Shown here piece by piece: positions 45,638 to 59,113 of a DNA stretch of 64,000 bases (position 1 is its first letter; the number at the start of each line of letters is the position of its first letter). This stretch comes from Daucus carota subsp. sativus (Eukaryota > Streptophyta > Magnoliopsida > Apiales > Apiaceae), in the NCBI RefSeq assembly GCF_001625215.2, contig NC_030387.2, forward strand, positions 36,789,606 through 36,853,605, in the 5' to 3' direction. Made by a program: the position numbers and the translations under genes. A model generated the notes under the pieces. It did no database searches and was not told where the DNA came from. It was given only the letters and a program-made list of their open reading frames with translations.

Positions 45638-48050
45638 TGCTGATATTCCTTTCAGTTTCTCATCAACCACTCCGCGACCTTATGTGTCATTTCCGACGTT
45701 CCATGCATGAACGAGAGCAAAAATAAGTTCACACAGCTTAGTACAAATCGCATCTTCCACACACACAATTTCTACATCATTGACTCCCTGGAGGAGACTG
45801 GAGACGCAGAGTGAAATATACATACGAGCTCGATGAATCCGTGTCCCAAATCTTGTGGACAAGTCTCATTGACGCCTGCAAGTTTTGAATTTGCCATTTT
45901 TACTTTGCTTTATGTTGGTAACTATATTTGTAAACTACTATATATGCTTTTGGTAAAGGCAATCCAGGCGCTTACAAAAGTAAATAATACAAAAATGCGG
46001 CCTGGACTTCTCGTCAATAAGTCATTATTCTGCAAAGCTTTTGAGTAAATTAAAGGCCACGCACCTCTGCCCTTCCTTTTATAAATACATAGAAAAGTGA
46101 ATTGACAAGGGATTTATACTAATTGAAAATTGACAATTGGGATTTATATATCAGATTATCGGCCAAGAAGCTTTGTTCGTTATTCCGTCCAAGAGTTGTT
46201 CCGATCGTGAGATGGACGAATAATTAAAATATAAATGAATAATTTTATTAATATTTGTTTAAAATTAAATTTATATAAATTCGGTTCAAAATAGGATAAG
46301 TGTAGTTTGTTCATTGTTGTATCTTTTAATATTGTTTTAACAGAATAACATGGTCTAAATTAAATTTTTAGTTATTCACCGAGTCATAGAGTATGATTTT
46401 CCGGTCAAGTAGTCTCTATCGAAGTCATCTGCACTTCTTTTGTACAACTTTTACTATTTATGCCTAAACTCTAGCTTGATATATATCCGTAGAACCGTAA
46501 GAATTTATTAATAGGCATTCAATATATAAGTTTAGAGTTTATAAAATTTACCTGCCCTATTATATTAGAGATTAGTTCAGGTATTCCAAATTTTGCAGTA
46601 TTGATTTTGATTTTTAAATTTATGTATATGTGTAACTAATGTAAAATGAAACCCGTCAAAGACCGTCTAAGATTTCCAAAAAGTTTTTAAGATCCGTAAC
46701 ATTTTTCTAGAAATAACATATACATCTACACTTAATATAATTCATCAATCTCAAAATTGTCAATCTGTCGAGATATGATTGTATGCTCAAACAATGGACA
46801 CTTTGGTTGTGAAAAAGAATAGTCCAAATTTTTGTCGATAATTTTAATCGAATGAATTTATCTCATGCATTCGTTCGAACAAGTGATATGGCACCAAATC
46901 CCGTGCCATGTAAATTTTAGATTTCAACTTTAAATCGATAATGATGGCCGAACTAAATGACCTATTAATCTTATCAACTAAATCCAAAGAACGGGCGATT
47001 ATTATTATAAAGGAAGACCTCATAGATTTTTCATTAATTTTCCATGTCCTAAAGCTAAAGCATCTAAGCAAAAGCTAAATCTCTTATAAATTAAACCACC
47101 AAAATGATAAGTAAAGTGAAAGTTGCTCTCTTTTCATCGAGGAAGTGGAAGTTTCTTCCGCTAACCTAAATTCATGTATACTGTCCTCAAAAATTTCCTC
47201 CAACTTTCTACTTTGAATTTTCTCTTCTCCTTGATATTATTTACGAGTCCACTGACCAGGCATCGGTCACTTTTTTTTTTAATATCCGATTCGTACTTCT
47301 TCTTTTTTCCTGGTCATCAAACTCTAAAAGAATAAGAAAGTATTTACCAACTTGCATCCGTGATTTATTTGGAGTTTAATGCTTTAATTTTGACTTTTAA
47401 TATTACAGTATAAATTTAATATTTAATCATAAAATATTTATATGCATTATTTTTTAGTTAGATTTATTTTTCAACTAATCAAAATCTTAAAAATCTATAT
47501 GAATATAATGATCGTATATTTGAATTAACATGTATCGACTAAGGACTCGTTTCTTCCACCCCTCTCTATCGCTGTTTCTTGGGCTTTCTCGAGATTATAG
47601 AGTTGTTCTTAATTCAATTTGAAATTATCGAATCAATCTTGACATTATAAGTTCATAAGTGTTTTTTAATCTATTTTTAATCTCACTAACAGTTTATAAA
47701 TTTCTTACAAATTATTTAATTTTTAATAATTATTAGTTTGTTCGATACTTAAAATTAATATTATATAAAAGCAGAGAATTAGTTTATGTTATGAGTTACT
47801 AAAATAATTTTGATTAGTTATATTATTTAAAATATATACTATAATATATTTTTAAAATATGAATTTACTGTATTCATACATCCCATTGAAAGCGGGGACC
47901 GGAACAAAAAGAGTATTCTTCCAAGATCAGAACCGGTTCAGGGTTTATTATTAAATATATCAATTTATCATTATAGAACTGCTTATATATTTTCACTAAT
48001 ATATTTTATTGAATCTCGGGTGATACACGAAGGTGACTCCCGTATTATGG
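45638..48050. other. Intergenic, 2.4 kb
   Basis: No gene supported. The minus frame 45680-45862 (VNDVEIVCVEDAICTKLCEL) looks a little more protein-like than its neighbours but has no splice partners or family I can name. AT-rich from 46150 onward. Confidence 0.45.
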
Positions 48051-48333
48051 GGCCGTTTGGGTTAACTTAAAAGAAGTGACTTCTTACTTGTAGTAAAAAA
48101 GTGGAGTAGAAGTGAGAAGTAAATAAGTTAATAGAGTGTTTTGAAAAGAAGCAGAAAGTGGAGTAGAAATGAGAAGTAAATAAGTTAATAGAGTGTTTTG
48201 AAAAGAAGCAGAAACTGTGAGAGAGAAGCTAGCATTCTCAACTTCTTAAAATTACTTCTACTTTTTTACACAAACGGGTCAAGAAAAGCAGAAGTAAAAA
48301 GCAGCGTTTGCTTCTTGCAAACAAACACCACCT
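48051..48333. mobile_element. GGGCCGTTTGG-type MITE with internal 57-bp duplication
   Basis: Left end GGGGCCGTTTGGGTTAACTT; right end, inverted, GGTGGTGTTTGTTTGC. The interior carries aagaagtgact/agaagtaaa motifs in both orientations. Two adjacent 57-bp units (48101-48157 and 48158-48214; gtggagtagaa start) differ at one base. Target duplication not clear. Confidence 0.6.
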
Positions 48334-48643
48334 TATAATTCCAATAATTCAATATATCAGATATATTATGCTTCTGGAGTGCAGAATATTGCAACTTTCA
48401 TTGTTATTAATACTAGTCCCAGAAGCAAGGAAAGAAATGAGACTTTACCTACAAATCAAGTTGGCATCTATATATATAACTGCTTTTGTTGTATTAACTT
48501 AAGACTGCATGTGAGGCACACATCTCCCCATGCAACAATTTGTATGTTAAATTGTTAATTAATCCAAATTTCAATCATAATTTTCCGAGAGATTAATACT
48601 GGCATGTGGATTACACCTCATCACTTCTTTCACAAAGAAATAA

Positions 48644-48951
48644 TACTCCATCCGTCCCTTTTTATCTATCCATTTTAGAAAAAAAAACACATACCAAAGA
48701 ATAATTGATTGTATAAACTTTTTCATTAAATACCTCTAATTAATATCTTGAAAATGGTGGAATACCCTTACTTTGTGTCTTAAAAACATGAATTCAACCA
48801 AGTTTTAAATAAGTCAAGCCTTGAAAATTGAAATTATGGAGATATATTTGAAAAACTATCATTAAATTAGTTTTGAAAGTATAAATGAACAGATAAATAG
48901 GGACAAATTTTTACTTCCAAAGTGGACGAATAAATAGGGACCGAGGGAGTA
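48644..48951. mobile_element. Stowaway MITE, 304 bp, TA TSD
   Basis: Element 48646-48949 between TA dinucleotides (48644-48645, 48950-48951). Left end CTCCATCCGTCCCTTTTTAT; right end inverted CTCCCTCGGTCCCTATTTAT. Confidence 0.88.
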
Positions 48952-49425
48952 ATATTTTAAGACAAATGGTAATCAATCATTTTCACGAAGACAAGGACTA
49001 GCAATGTGAGGAGTGAGGAGCTTCCAGAAATGGACAACTGCTTATCTTTTTCTTAATTAGAGCGTCATGTATGAGGCTACGAAGATGCTAGAAACTCTTT
49101 AATTTATAGTAATTTGTATGAAGTTAAGACAATTATACAAATATTAATAAATCATGTAATCAATCCTGTAAAATATTACATTACTGTATGTGTATATTAG
49201 TAATTAATTAAAGCAGTTACATCAAAACATTACTCCAGGTAAAACGAGGCTCCAAGACAAACTCCCGGCCTCGGGCATCATACATGAGCAATAATACCGG
49301 TAATTGAAAAACACCATTTGAAGCACGTGGGTTTTAAAGCCAGTGGCACGAAAATGGATGCTTCAAACTCCAGATATGATAATGGACTCTTCAAAACGTA
49401 CGTACACAGTGATCAGAATATATTG

Positions 49426-50910
49426 TTAGGTTGATCTTAGCTCTAGAAGAGATAACTGCAAAGATTTCACCAGATCATCCGCGCTCATGCGAAATCCTGC
49501 ATCCATCTGTACAAAAAAACGCTAATTTTCAGATTTTTTTTTAATATATATGTTAAGAAGGTTTTTCATATTCATTACGTGGTCTAAAATAAGAGTTTAT
49601 TTCAGAAAAAAGTACAATTTTCCCTGTTTCTGAAAATAAGGTTAATCAAACTGACACAGGATATGTGACAGGAATGAAACTATTTAAACTTCTAGAAATC
49701 AATGAGTTGAAGTACCTGAGAAATTATAGTGATCAGAAGGGAAGAGTTAGAAAATGGCATGACACTGCTGCTAATTATTGTCAAGTTTAGCTTCTCAATC
49801 TTGCTGAACAGCTTCACCGCAAGTCCTGCTATGTTCTTGCTTTGAACCCTAAACAGCACATTTCCTTCCGACATTCGGACTTCAATTTCTGGAAGAGACT
49901 CGCGGGGACGATAATCATAGTCCTCGTTAGATGAAGATGACTCTTCGTCTAGATAAATCCTAGATCTCTTTAGCGACGCGACGCCTTGATTTTTTGCATC
50001 AGTTGTCATGACAATCGACTTATGTTCCAGTGTCTTCACTCGTTCTTGTAGTTGTTTTATGTACTTTGTTGCATCTTCAAGCACGGATGCCTTGTCCATC
50101 TGCAAGTTGATTAAAAATGTTATATAAAGTTAATTAGATAAACATTTAATTCTAATCAACCGAATTAGTTTATAAGGATTTTTCGAAAGGAATTTAATTA
50201 CCTTCTTTAAACCAGGAACAAGGGATGAAAGAGCAATAAACCGCTGAGTGAGTCTCTCTCGTCGTTTTCGCTCAGCCAAAACATGATCTTGGGCCTGTAA
50301 GGGTGTCCTCTTCACCGGAAAGGTTGTATTTGCATTCGGATTATATAAATAGGAGAAGTCTCCTTGATCATCCCCAAAATTTGTATCCAAGTTTTCTTTC
50401 TTAGCCGGCTTGATTAAGTAGGTCAACTCTTTATCATCCCATTGAATTGGCGTCGACTCTGCCTTGTCAAAAGATATAATGGCCGAAGATGAGGCCGGGC
50501 TAGGTCGCTTTGGAATTGCACCCTTTGTAGTACTGGAAGTGTTGATGATGTTGGTTCTAGGCAATTTGACCGGCTTCATGATCACATCCATTTCAGAGTT
50601 AAATACAAGATCATGCTTTGGATTGCCAATCACGGACTGATTATCGTAAGCCGAGTAGCTATCAGAAGAATATGACGAATTAAAAGCCGCCATCTCGTGA
50701 TCAAGAACACTCATTAGGCTTTGTTGATGACTGACAATGGGATCATCCATTTCCTATAAACACAATCAAAACAAATTAAAAAATTAATCACTTCACTTAA
50801 TTAATATTTAGTCCATGTTACAGTCATATAAGATCATTTGTTAATTTGGATGCAAGTCGATTAAGTACACTTACCAGTTCTGATAGCCACAATGCTGATG
50901 ACATATCCAT
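49426..50910 (-). CDS. bHLH25: bHLH transcription factor (bHLH18/19/20/25 group), 4 exons
   Basis: Nuclear DNA-binding regulator of bHLH subgroup IVa (NAI1/bHLH20, bHLH18, 19, 25 in Arabidopsis, linked to ER bodies, stress and iron/jasmonate responses). Exons (minus) are 50910-50875, 50753-50202, 50099-49716 and 49506-49426; GT-AG introns, 1053 nt, 350 residues. The short first exon (MDMSSALWLSEL) feeds into EMDDPI; the W-SELEMD start is typical of this group and supports the ATG at 50910. The bHLH runs about residues 169-215: basic region HVLAERKRRERLTQRF (His, Glu and Arg contacts to CANNTG present), helix 1 IALSSLVPGLKK, then across intron 2 MDKASVLEDATKYIKQLQER. The C-terminus is the ACT-like domain usual for the group (PEIEVRMSEGNVLFRVQSKN). 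A G-box and TATA box lie upstream. Confidence 0.93.
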
Positions 50911-51274
50911 ATTTTCTAATTAGTTCAGCTCCTCGACAATTCTTGATATCTGTACACAAGTGTAAACAACAAAGAATCAGACAAGATCGAAGTTCTTCAA
51001 ACATAAGGCCGATTGTGCTACATCTCAGAAAATCTCAGAAGCCACATTTAAGTGCTTAATCAAAGGGAAGAAGTTACTTAATTATGATATATGGATTATA
51101 CAATCTAGGGTTTATAGTAAATATATGTACCTCTAAATAACTCAAAATCAAATAACTGAGCGGGTATATGAGTGCTCTAACCCCGAAGTAAAATCGCTGG
51201 TAATAATCTCTGTGATTCAGAAACTGAGTCGTCAGATCTATGTTGTGATTAATGAGTGATCTATCTTCTTAACT

Positions 51275-51282
51275 TATTTATA
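51275..51282 (-). promoter_or_regulatory. Probable TATA box of the bHLH gene
   Basis: TATAAATA on the minus strand, about 365 bp upstream of the ATG, which leaves room for a leader. A CACGTG G-box lies some 55 bp further upstream (51336-51341). Confidence 0.4.
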
Positions 51283-51335
51283 AACACCAAGCTGTCCCAG
51301 CAAGATTATAATAGTAAAGAATTCCAAGTATACGG

Positions 51336-51341
51336 CACGTG
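51336..51341. promoter_or_regulatory. G-box (CACGTG) upstream of the bHLH gene
   Basis: GGCACGTGTG context. bHLH and bZIP factors bind this core, so autoregulation is possible but only inferred. Confidence 0.35.
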
Positions 51342-51680
51342 TGAAAATGGACGCCTTATTCGTCGAACAAACACTTTCTCGATTCAAATAATTTTGCCGA
51401 ATATAAAATTGAGTCAATTGAGGTCCCTCCCGCGTTGCGATAGCTCCAATCAATTCTCCTAGTCATCAGGTATGGAGCTACATATGGTCTTCTGGAGAAG
51501 GACAATTATTACTTTAAACGCATTATGCACATGTTATTTATTTAAATATATAAGCCAGTGCAAAACTGTTGACGTTTAGCAAAGCTTGTCTTCTTTCGTC
51601 GCCTTTTACGGGTAAACTATTGGAGTAATTGCCACAAAGTTGGAGGTATACAGAGCTGAGAGAGAGGAAGGTAATGCTAC

Positions 51681-52129
51681 TAAGGGGTCATTTGTTAACC
51701 CCCGAATGAAACTAAAATGCTGGACGATACATGTATTTTCATTAAGACTGTTTGTTTACAATTATTCTTATAGCTGGACGGCACCAAAACTAGCTGGACG
51801 ACTCATCCTACAAAATTGAGGCTCTGTGGTCCAGAAAATGCCGGTGCCTTCACTCTACTCACTGCGCATAACTTCTAATATAACTATAGTTGTACTATTC
51901 TTAACCCTCTTTAATTATAAATTTTTGTTATATTATTCATTATTCTTAACTTCTAATATAATATTTTGGTTATATTATTCATTATAAATTTTATTCAGAT
52001 TTTTTATTCATTCAGAAATTTTATTCAGATTTAACAAATGACAGAAAAATATATTCGTCCAGAAATTTTACTCCTTCAGATTTTTTACTCATCCAGAAAT
52101 TTGATTCAGATTTAACAAATGACCCCTAA
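51681..52129. mobile_element. TAA-flanked MITE, 443 bp
   Basis: Element 51684-52126. Perfect 15-bp inverted ends GGGGTCATTTGTTAA; flanks TAA at 51681-51683 and 52127-52129, as in PIF/Harbinger. The right end carries a direct repeat: cagaaatttnattcagatttaacaaatgac occurs near 52014 and again at 52094-52126. Interior non-coding, with ctggacg repeated on the left side. Confidence 0.8.
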
Positions 52130-53754
52130 GTACCGAGTATTACATAGTTCTACTTGGACTGAATTATTGCGACGATTAGTCAATTACTTTTGTAAGAGAG
52201 TAGGCATAATTAGTTTAAATATTTAGTATCTATATATTCAAAGTTTGATTTATTGATATTTACTTTTACTAGCTCATTTTACTAGTTTATGATTTGGGTC
52301 AAGCACTGATTTAAATAAATTTTTTATATTCATTAATTAGTATATAATATAAATTTTTTTAAATTATTATATTAATAGGATCTTTTTAATATGATTATCG
52401 AATTTATTATTATTTAGATATAATTTTTTGTATGTATTAAAATTTAAGAATGTTTCAAGTTTTGCTTTTAAAAAAAATTATTCTTCAAATACATGTCATG
52501 ATATATATGTTTTATTCTAATAAAATTATTATACTGTTTTATGATTTTTAAAGAAATGGAAAAAATATTTAGCACCGACATGTATAACATTAATTAGAGT
52601 TCTCGTACATCTAGTAGTGATACTTATTTATCAAATTAATTTGAAGTGTATCATAATTTTAACCTAAATAATTCTTATTCAAACTTAATTTGTTATTAAT
52701 TTTTTTTTAAAATTATGTGTATGACCAACTAGGATGATTATTATTGCATCAAACACAAATTGACGTTTTTTTAGTTAACTGCTTAACTTCCATGAAAGAC
52801 TTCATAAACACAAGAATTTAGTGTACGCACCAAATAACTGGTTCGTGACTCGAACCATTATAAAACTACACAATAAGGACATAGAACCAGATGAAACAAA
52901 ACCAGCCCGGGACTCTCCAGTATCTGGCCTTCGTGCCGATTTGGCCTAGTTCATCTTAATTTGTCCTTGATTATCTGGTGTTAAACAGGTCTCGATCATC
53001 AGCGTTGAGCGGTTTTTATAAATAAATTTAGGACTCGCTCTCTGAATGAAGCCAGCACTGAAAGATATCATATTAAATGAAGCCAATTTCAGATTAGCAT
53101 CTTAATGATTTTCGATTGCTAAACCCGTTAGGCTCATAATTCTCCAAATTTATTATTTCATAATAAATTCTTGTCATATTAAGAAGTTTATTCTTGTAAG
53201 TTGTAACATGTTCTTGTCCTGCTATAAGCAGGTGTTGTGTCCGCCGTTTATCTTCGTATAAGTCTCCATCATTCCGCGTTTTAATATTGATGGCTCCCTA
53301 ATTAATCCATCTTAGTTTGTCTTAATCTCAATAAACATGACCTAATAGTCAAATTAACTCATAAGTCTTTAATCAATTGACTTTTCCTCGTATCACTATT
53401 ATGCACTCAGGAATGACGAATCCACTACGTCACTTGTCCGAGATCTCCAAAGATTTTCATCAATGTGTGAAACAAAAAACTTTGCTGTTAAGTTTAGATA
53501 CACGTACAATGTAGTTTTATAAGAGTACATATGGAGCCAGCTAGCAAACCGGGTTCGCGTCATTTAGTGAACCTCACGTTTTCCCGGAGGAAAATCTGGA
53601 TTGCATCCGCGTCTTCAAATCAATTATGTCAAGAAATCTAAAGTAGATATGCAAGATACACGATTATATGAAAAGAAGAGTGCATTATCATATCCCTGAT
53701 TTTACACAGAGTTAGCCAGAAAAACTAGTTTACATTTTACGGGTAAAGTCCGTG
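52130..53754. other. Intergenic, AT-rich
   Basis: No gene seen. Its right edge is the CACTA terminus, with GTG (53752-53754) as the presumed 3-bp target duplication. Confidence 0.5.
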
Positions 53755-53796
53755 CACTACGCCATATATGGCCTATCGCAATGGTGTAAACACGAG

Positions 53797-53898
53797 TGTT
53801 GCAAAATTATGTTGCATTAGAGGCACTAATCCATACCTATCGCAACGATAGCCATTCATGTCCATTTGATGTTGCAATAGCCAACACTATATGTTGCA
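53797..53898 (+). repeat. Left subterminal TGTTGCA cluster
   Basis: Four TGTTGCA motifs within 102 bp, interleaved with CTATCGCAA copies. Same strand as the copies at the right side of the element. Confidence 0.65.
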
Positions 53899-54236
53899 TA
53901 GAGTATTGGTAAAATAATTTTTGTAATATGATAATAAAATGTGCATATAATATGATTAATTTATTAAATATAATATTTTAAACATGAAATATTAAAATAT
54001 AATTATTATATCAAATAATCAGATTGTACTTAAAATAATAAAATTTGAAACTAATTAATTATTTCTAAGCAATTACAATGCAACTGAATTACATTTTTAA
54101 AAATATCAAATACATAATAAATTTATATTTTTAAATAATTAATAAATTCAAAGTAAACAGAAATATTAATATAAAAAATAAAAAATAAATAAATTTGGGT
54201 GTTCCCGCTGCTGAAAAAGCGAGCGGCAAACTTTCC

Positions 54237-54246
54237 CCCCCCCCCT
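54237..54246. repeat. Poly(C) run, leader of CACTA gene 1
   Basis: About ten C in a row, followed by a leader rich in CTCAC/CTCCGCTC repeats (54310-54420). Probably transcribed leader of the transposase gene. Confidence 0.6.
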
Positions 54247-54664
54247 GTTTCATTTCGAGAGACAAAAACAAACAAAACAATTAATCGGGGCTTTCAGACA
54301 CAATACACACTCACTCCGCTCACACAAACAAAACTCACTCACCTCCGCTCAAACTCACCCCTCTCCGCTGCTCAAACTCACCCCTCTCCGCTCAGATACA
54401 CCGTCTCCGCCGCTCACACTCACCTGTAATTAGGTAAAATCGGGGTTTCAGGTTTTCAATCATGGCTTCGATTCAGGGCTTCGATTCAGAGCTTCTTCGA
54501 TCGACGGAATTAGGGCTTTCTTTTCTTCATTTTGTTTTTACGTTGCTTTTCACTGTTATGTTCTTATTTTGTGTCTTTATTTTCCTTAGGGCTTCGATTA
54601 AATTGGGGTTTTACTGGAACTAGGGCTAGCTTCGATTTGCAGCTTCGATTTGCTTGGATTTAAG

Positions 54665-54754
54665 GTAAAATCCGCTATAATCCTTTGATTTTCACCTTGA
54701 ATACATGCTTTGTTTTTGATTTTATATGTAAATGTATGTGTATTTTGTGTTGTG

Positions 54755-54789
<35 letters not shown>

Positions 54790-55751
54790 CTCTCTCCCTC
54801 TCCCACCCACACTCTCTCTGTCTGTCTCTCTGTCTCTCTCCCCCCTCTCTCTCTCTGTCTCACTCTCTCCCTCCCCCCTCCCTCTCACACTCTCTCTGCC
54901 TCTCTCTCCCCCTCTCCCCCTCTGTCTCTCCCCCTTCTTAGAGTCTATGTTAATTTGAGCTATTTGACTTAAGTTTTGTATTTTTTTTAAATTTTATATG
55001 TAAATGCTTGTGTAATGTTGTGTATTTTTTTAGATTTGAATGATTTAACTGTTCAACTTGCGATATCATATAATTACTGTAAATGTGTGTTTGCTTATAA
55101 CGATTTAAGATTTGTATGGAATTAAGTAATTAAGTATAGTTACTGTTAAATTAAGAATAGCATATAATAAATTAAGATAGTATTCCTGATATAATAATAT
55201 TTAGACTTTGGATGTTCTTTTTTTCTTAAGCTTGTCTTGCTCTGTGCTTTATATCCATGGATGTTCTTCTGTGTATATAGAATTGATGTTTGCCATGTAG
55301 TTAACTGTGTTAGTTAGACTATAATTATGTGCTTAGATTCCCTGATTTTCTTATGTTATGTATCTTGTGGAGTGTAACCTAAATGATATGAATATATGCT
55401 TACTTGATAAATGCTTACTGTGTTAGCAGTATAAGAGAATTAAGTTAGCTAGCTTAGAAACGATTGTGCACTGCCGTCGATTTATTAATGGTTCAATGCA
55501 TTGGGTAGTTTTGTACTCTATAACCCGTATACCTCTGGATTGACATTATATATTGTAGGAATCTAGGAATGGTGAGATGTGCGTAAGTACATTTAATCAT
55601 CATAAAATAATATATTGTTAATCTATTTAAACTTAATTTCAGACTATATCTAAGTAGGAATTAGGAACATGTATTACTAACTAATTATTCTTTTAATTAA
55701 TAAAGTCAATAATTGGATAAACTGCTAATATTATAAGTTAATAACATGTAG
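54665..55751 (+). other. Probable leader intron of the CACTA transposase gene
   Basis: AAG|GTAAAA at 54664/54665 and ATGTAG at 55746-55751, just three bases before the ATG. Contains a long (CT)n-rich tract. Splicing here would bring a short leader next to the coding sequence; inferred from signals only. Confidence 0.45.
54758..54935. repeat. (CT)n-rich microsatellite
   Basis: About 180 bp of CTCTCT with TGTCTC and CCCTC interruptions, in the probable leader intron. The open frames in both directions across it are artefacts. Confidence 0.92.
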
Positions 55752-55753
55752 TG

Positions 55754-58700
55754 ATGGATGCTGAGGAAACTTGGACCGATCTCCCCAAATATAGTGAACA
55801 GTACATTACGGGTGTAAAGGCATTTCTGCTAAATGCCTTCCCCAAATTTGCTGTTGGTGATGAGATGACCTGCCCTTGCAAAAAGTGCAAGAACATCAAG
55901 TGGCAGAGTCACGATCTTATCTATGATCATCTCATCTGCAATGGTCCTTGTCCATTATACCTCAACTGGATCCTTGAGGTTTCAACCGGAAAGCGTAGAC
56001 AAAATATTGAAGAGGGGACTGAATATATGGATGATCCATATATCACAGACTTTGGGGATAATTTAGATGAGATGTTGCGTCGTACTAACGAGCCAAATGT
56101 CGATGCAAAAAACTTTTATCGCCATCTAGAAGAGGGAAAGCAGCCTCTATATCCGGGATGTAAAAACTTTTCGCGATTAAGTTTTACTATTAAGATGTAT
56201 TCGTTAAAGTGTTTACACGGAATTTCAGAGGCAGGACTTAGTGATATATTAGAACTGATCAAAGATGCCTTTCCCGAAGCAAATATTCCTTTGTCTTTTA
56301 AAGCCGCGAAGAACACAATTAAAGATTTAGGGCTCGATTATCAAAAGATACATGCGTGTCCCAATAATTGCATGCTATTTTGGGCTGAAAATGAAAAGGA
56401 AGAAGCATGCAAAAATTGTGGTGCTTCAAGGTGGACTGTAGTGGAAAAGAAAGGTGTCGGGGTCGACAATAATCCGAAGATGTCGATTCACAAGGTCCCG
56501 GCTAATGTGATGCGGTATTTTCCACTTAAACCTAGGTTGCAGCGGATGTTTATGTCCAAAGAGTTTTCAAAACTAATTCTATGGCATGCTAAAGGTCGGA
56601 AAAGAGATGGTAAACTTCGCCATCCAGCCGATGCGGAGGCTTGGAAACTGATGGATGTTAAATATCCTCACTTCTCGTCAGAACATAGAAACATTAGGTT
56701 AGGCCTCGCTGCGGATGGTTTCAATCCTTTCCGCACAATGAATACTACTCATACTACCTGGCCAATCATTTTGGTGAACTATAACCTTCCGCCTTGGTTG
56801 TGTATGAAGCAAGAAAATCTCATTCTTTCAACTCTTATATCTGGTCCACAGTCCCCTGGAAATAGCATTGATGTTTTTATGCAGCCCCTAATAGCTGAAT
56901 TGAAGGAGCTATGGGATGTAGGCATTCAAACTTATGATGCGCTTACTGACCAGAATTTCACCTTACGTGCAAGTGTGATGTGGACAATAAGCGATTTCCC
57001 CGGCCTAGCAATGTTATCTGGTTGGAGCACGAAGGGGAAATTAGCTTGTCCCGTCTGCAATTACGAGACTTCCTCCATGTATCTAAAACATAGTAGAAAA
57101 TTGTGTTACATGGATCATAGGAGATTTCTCAATCCTGAACATCCTTGGAGGCTTGATAAAAGGAAGTTCAATGGCCAAACTGAAATGCGAGGCTGTCCTG
57201 AGACTTTGTCCGGAACAGACATAGAAGAATTGCTGTTTGGCTTTGTAAATCAGTTTGGAGTGAAGAATAAACCCAAGAGAGGAGAAAAAAGAAAGCGGAA
57301 AGAAACTGTGAAATCAAAATCTCCTTTCAAAAAGAAATCAATTTTCTTCAATTTGCCGTATTGGAAGGACAATTTATGTCGACACAACCTCGATGTCATG
57401 CACATCGAGAAGAACGTTTGTGATAACATAATAGGAACTTTGCTTAACATTGCTGGAAAGTCAAAGGACCACCTGAAGGCTCGTCTAGATATGCAAGAGC
57501 TTGGCATCAGGAAAGTCCTTCATCCCATTCCTTCCCCTGACGGGAAACACCTTGAAATACGGGCTGCCATATTCGACATGACAAAAACTGAAAAAGAAAT
57601 ATTTTGCTCAGTGTTAAAAAAGACTAAATTGCCCTATGGAAGTGCATCCAATATTAGTAGGTATGTGAACCTGAAGGAGAGAAAGGTGTCAGGCTACAAG
57701 AGCCATGATGCTCATTTTGTCCTGCATTATTTGTTACAATTTGCAGTGAAAAAAACTTTAAAACCTGCTGCTGCCATCCCTCTTATCAGACTGGGGGCAT
57801 TTTTAAGAGGGATTTGGAGCAAAGTTATCAACATAGATGATCTAAAGAGGCTGCAAGAAGAGATCATTGAAATTCTATGTCAATTTGAGACGGTTTTTGT
57901 GCAAGCTTTCTTCGACATAATGGTCCACTTACTAATCCACTTATGCAGAGAAATTAAATATGGTGGACCGGCTCACCTTCGATCCATGTGGTCAATTGAG
58001 CGCTATTTAAACAAACTCAAGTCTTATGCGCGAAATAGATGCAGACCTGAAGGGTCCATTGCTGAGGGTTACTTGGCTGAAGAAGGCTTAATATTTTGTT
58101 CAAGATTCTTAGGTGCTGAGGGATCAGGATCAAAAATTACAAAGCCTGCCAAGTTTGAAAGTTGTCCACAAAAGACTGAATATCCTTTAGGTACAAGAAA
58201 GAACAAAGATGGAAAAGCTATTGAACTAGACGAATCAGAATGGATGGCAATTCATCGATACGTTCTGTTCAATTGCGGGAACACTGAAATTGAGAGTCTG
58301 ATTGAGTAAGATTATGTTTACTAGGTTCAGTCCATTATTATAATTCTAGCACATTTCTTTTTACTAAATTAACTAGGTAATTTTTATAGGTTGCATCGGT
58401 CTTTAATTGATGGATCATCGGTTGATGGTCATGTAAAGTCGAAAAAATACAAGAGAGAGAGAGAACATTCTGAGGATTTTTGGAAGTGGCTGAAGGAACA
58501 CGTTGGCAAACAGTCTAATGTTTCAGAAGACTTGGAAGTGCTAGCAATGGGCCCTAATCGAGTAGCTAAGAAGTATAGTGGATATGTGATAAACGGATAC
58601 AGATTTCATACAAAGTTCCGAGATGCTAAATGCACAACACAAAATAGTGGAGTATTTCTAACTGCTTTGACTACGAGTTTTGCTAGTTCAAAAGATCAGA

Positions 58701-59113
58701 ACCCAGTGGTCGGCAATGTCAATTACTATGGGGCAATTGAAGAGATTCTTGAAGTCGATTATTGGGGAGTTTATTCAGTGGTATTATTCAAGTGCTGCTG
58801 GTACCAAGAAGAAAAGGACTTGTATGGGCTGACTCGAGTTAATTTCAACAAATTATGGCATAAATCTGATCCATATGTCGTGGCATCACAAGTTCAGCAA
58901 GTGTTCTACGTAGAAGATCCTACTGAAAAAATGTTGTACAACGTTATCAGGAAAATGCCACGGGATTGGTGCGATGTCGAATCTGAAATTGCAGATGATG
59001 ATAAAGATGATACAAATTTACATAAAGAAATCAGTCTTGCTGAAATAGAACATGAATTCAATGATGCTAGTTGGTGTAGAGATGATGTGCCACCAAGACA
59101 AGTCCCACTCTAG
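55754..59113 (+). CDS. CACTA transposase (TNP2/TNPD-like), 2 exons
   Basis: Catalytic transposase of En/Spm-type elements. Exons 55754-58305 and 58390-59113; donor ATTGA|GTAAGA and acceptor TTTTATAG|GTT, joining across a Glu codon (LIE-LHRSLIDG); 3276 nt, 1091 residues, no stops. I start at the ATG 55754, not the GTG three bases earlier. Domain order matches the family: transposase-associated domain at the N-terminus (CPCKKCKN, then LIYDHLICNGPCPLY); Transposase_21 core including DFPGLAMLSGWSTKGKLACP, CNYETSSMYLKHSRKLCYMD and DVMHIEKNVCDNIIGTLLNI; then DUF4218-like (HFVLHYLLQFAVKK, GPAHLRSMWSIERYLNKLKS) and, in exon 2, DUF4216-like (INGYRFHTKFRDAKCTTQNS, then YWGVYSVVLFKC). Full-length and apparently intact. 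Confidence 0.93.

Larger units (their letters stand above)
50911..51680. other. bHLH promoter region
   Basis: No gene. Holds the TATA and G-box candidates described separately; the right end reaches a TAA-flanked MITE. Confidence 0.5.

Noticed and set aside
54598..54972. Open frames on both strands across the CT microsatellite
   Set aside because: Simple-sequence translation (Leu/Ser or Arg/Glu repeats), no independent support.
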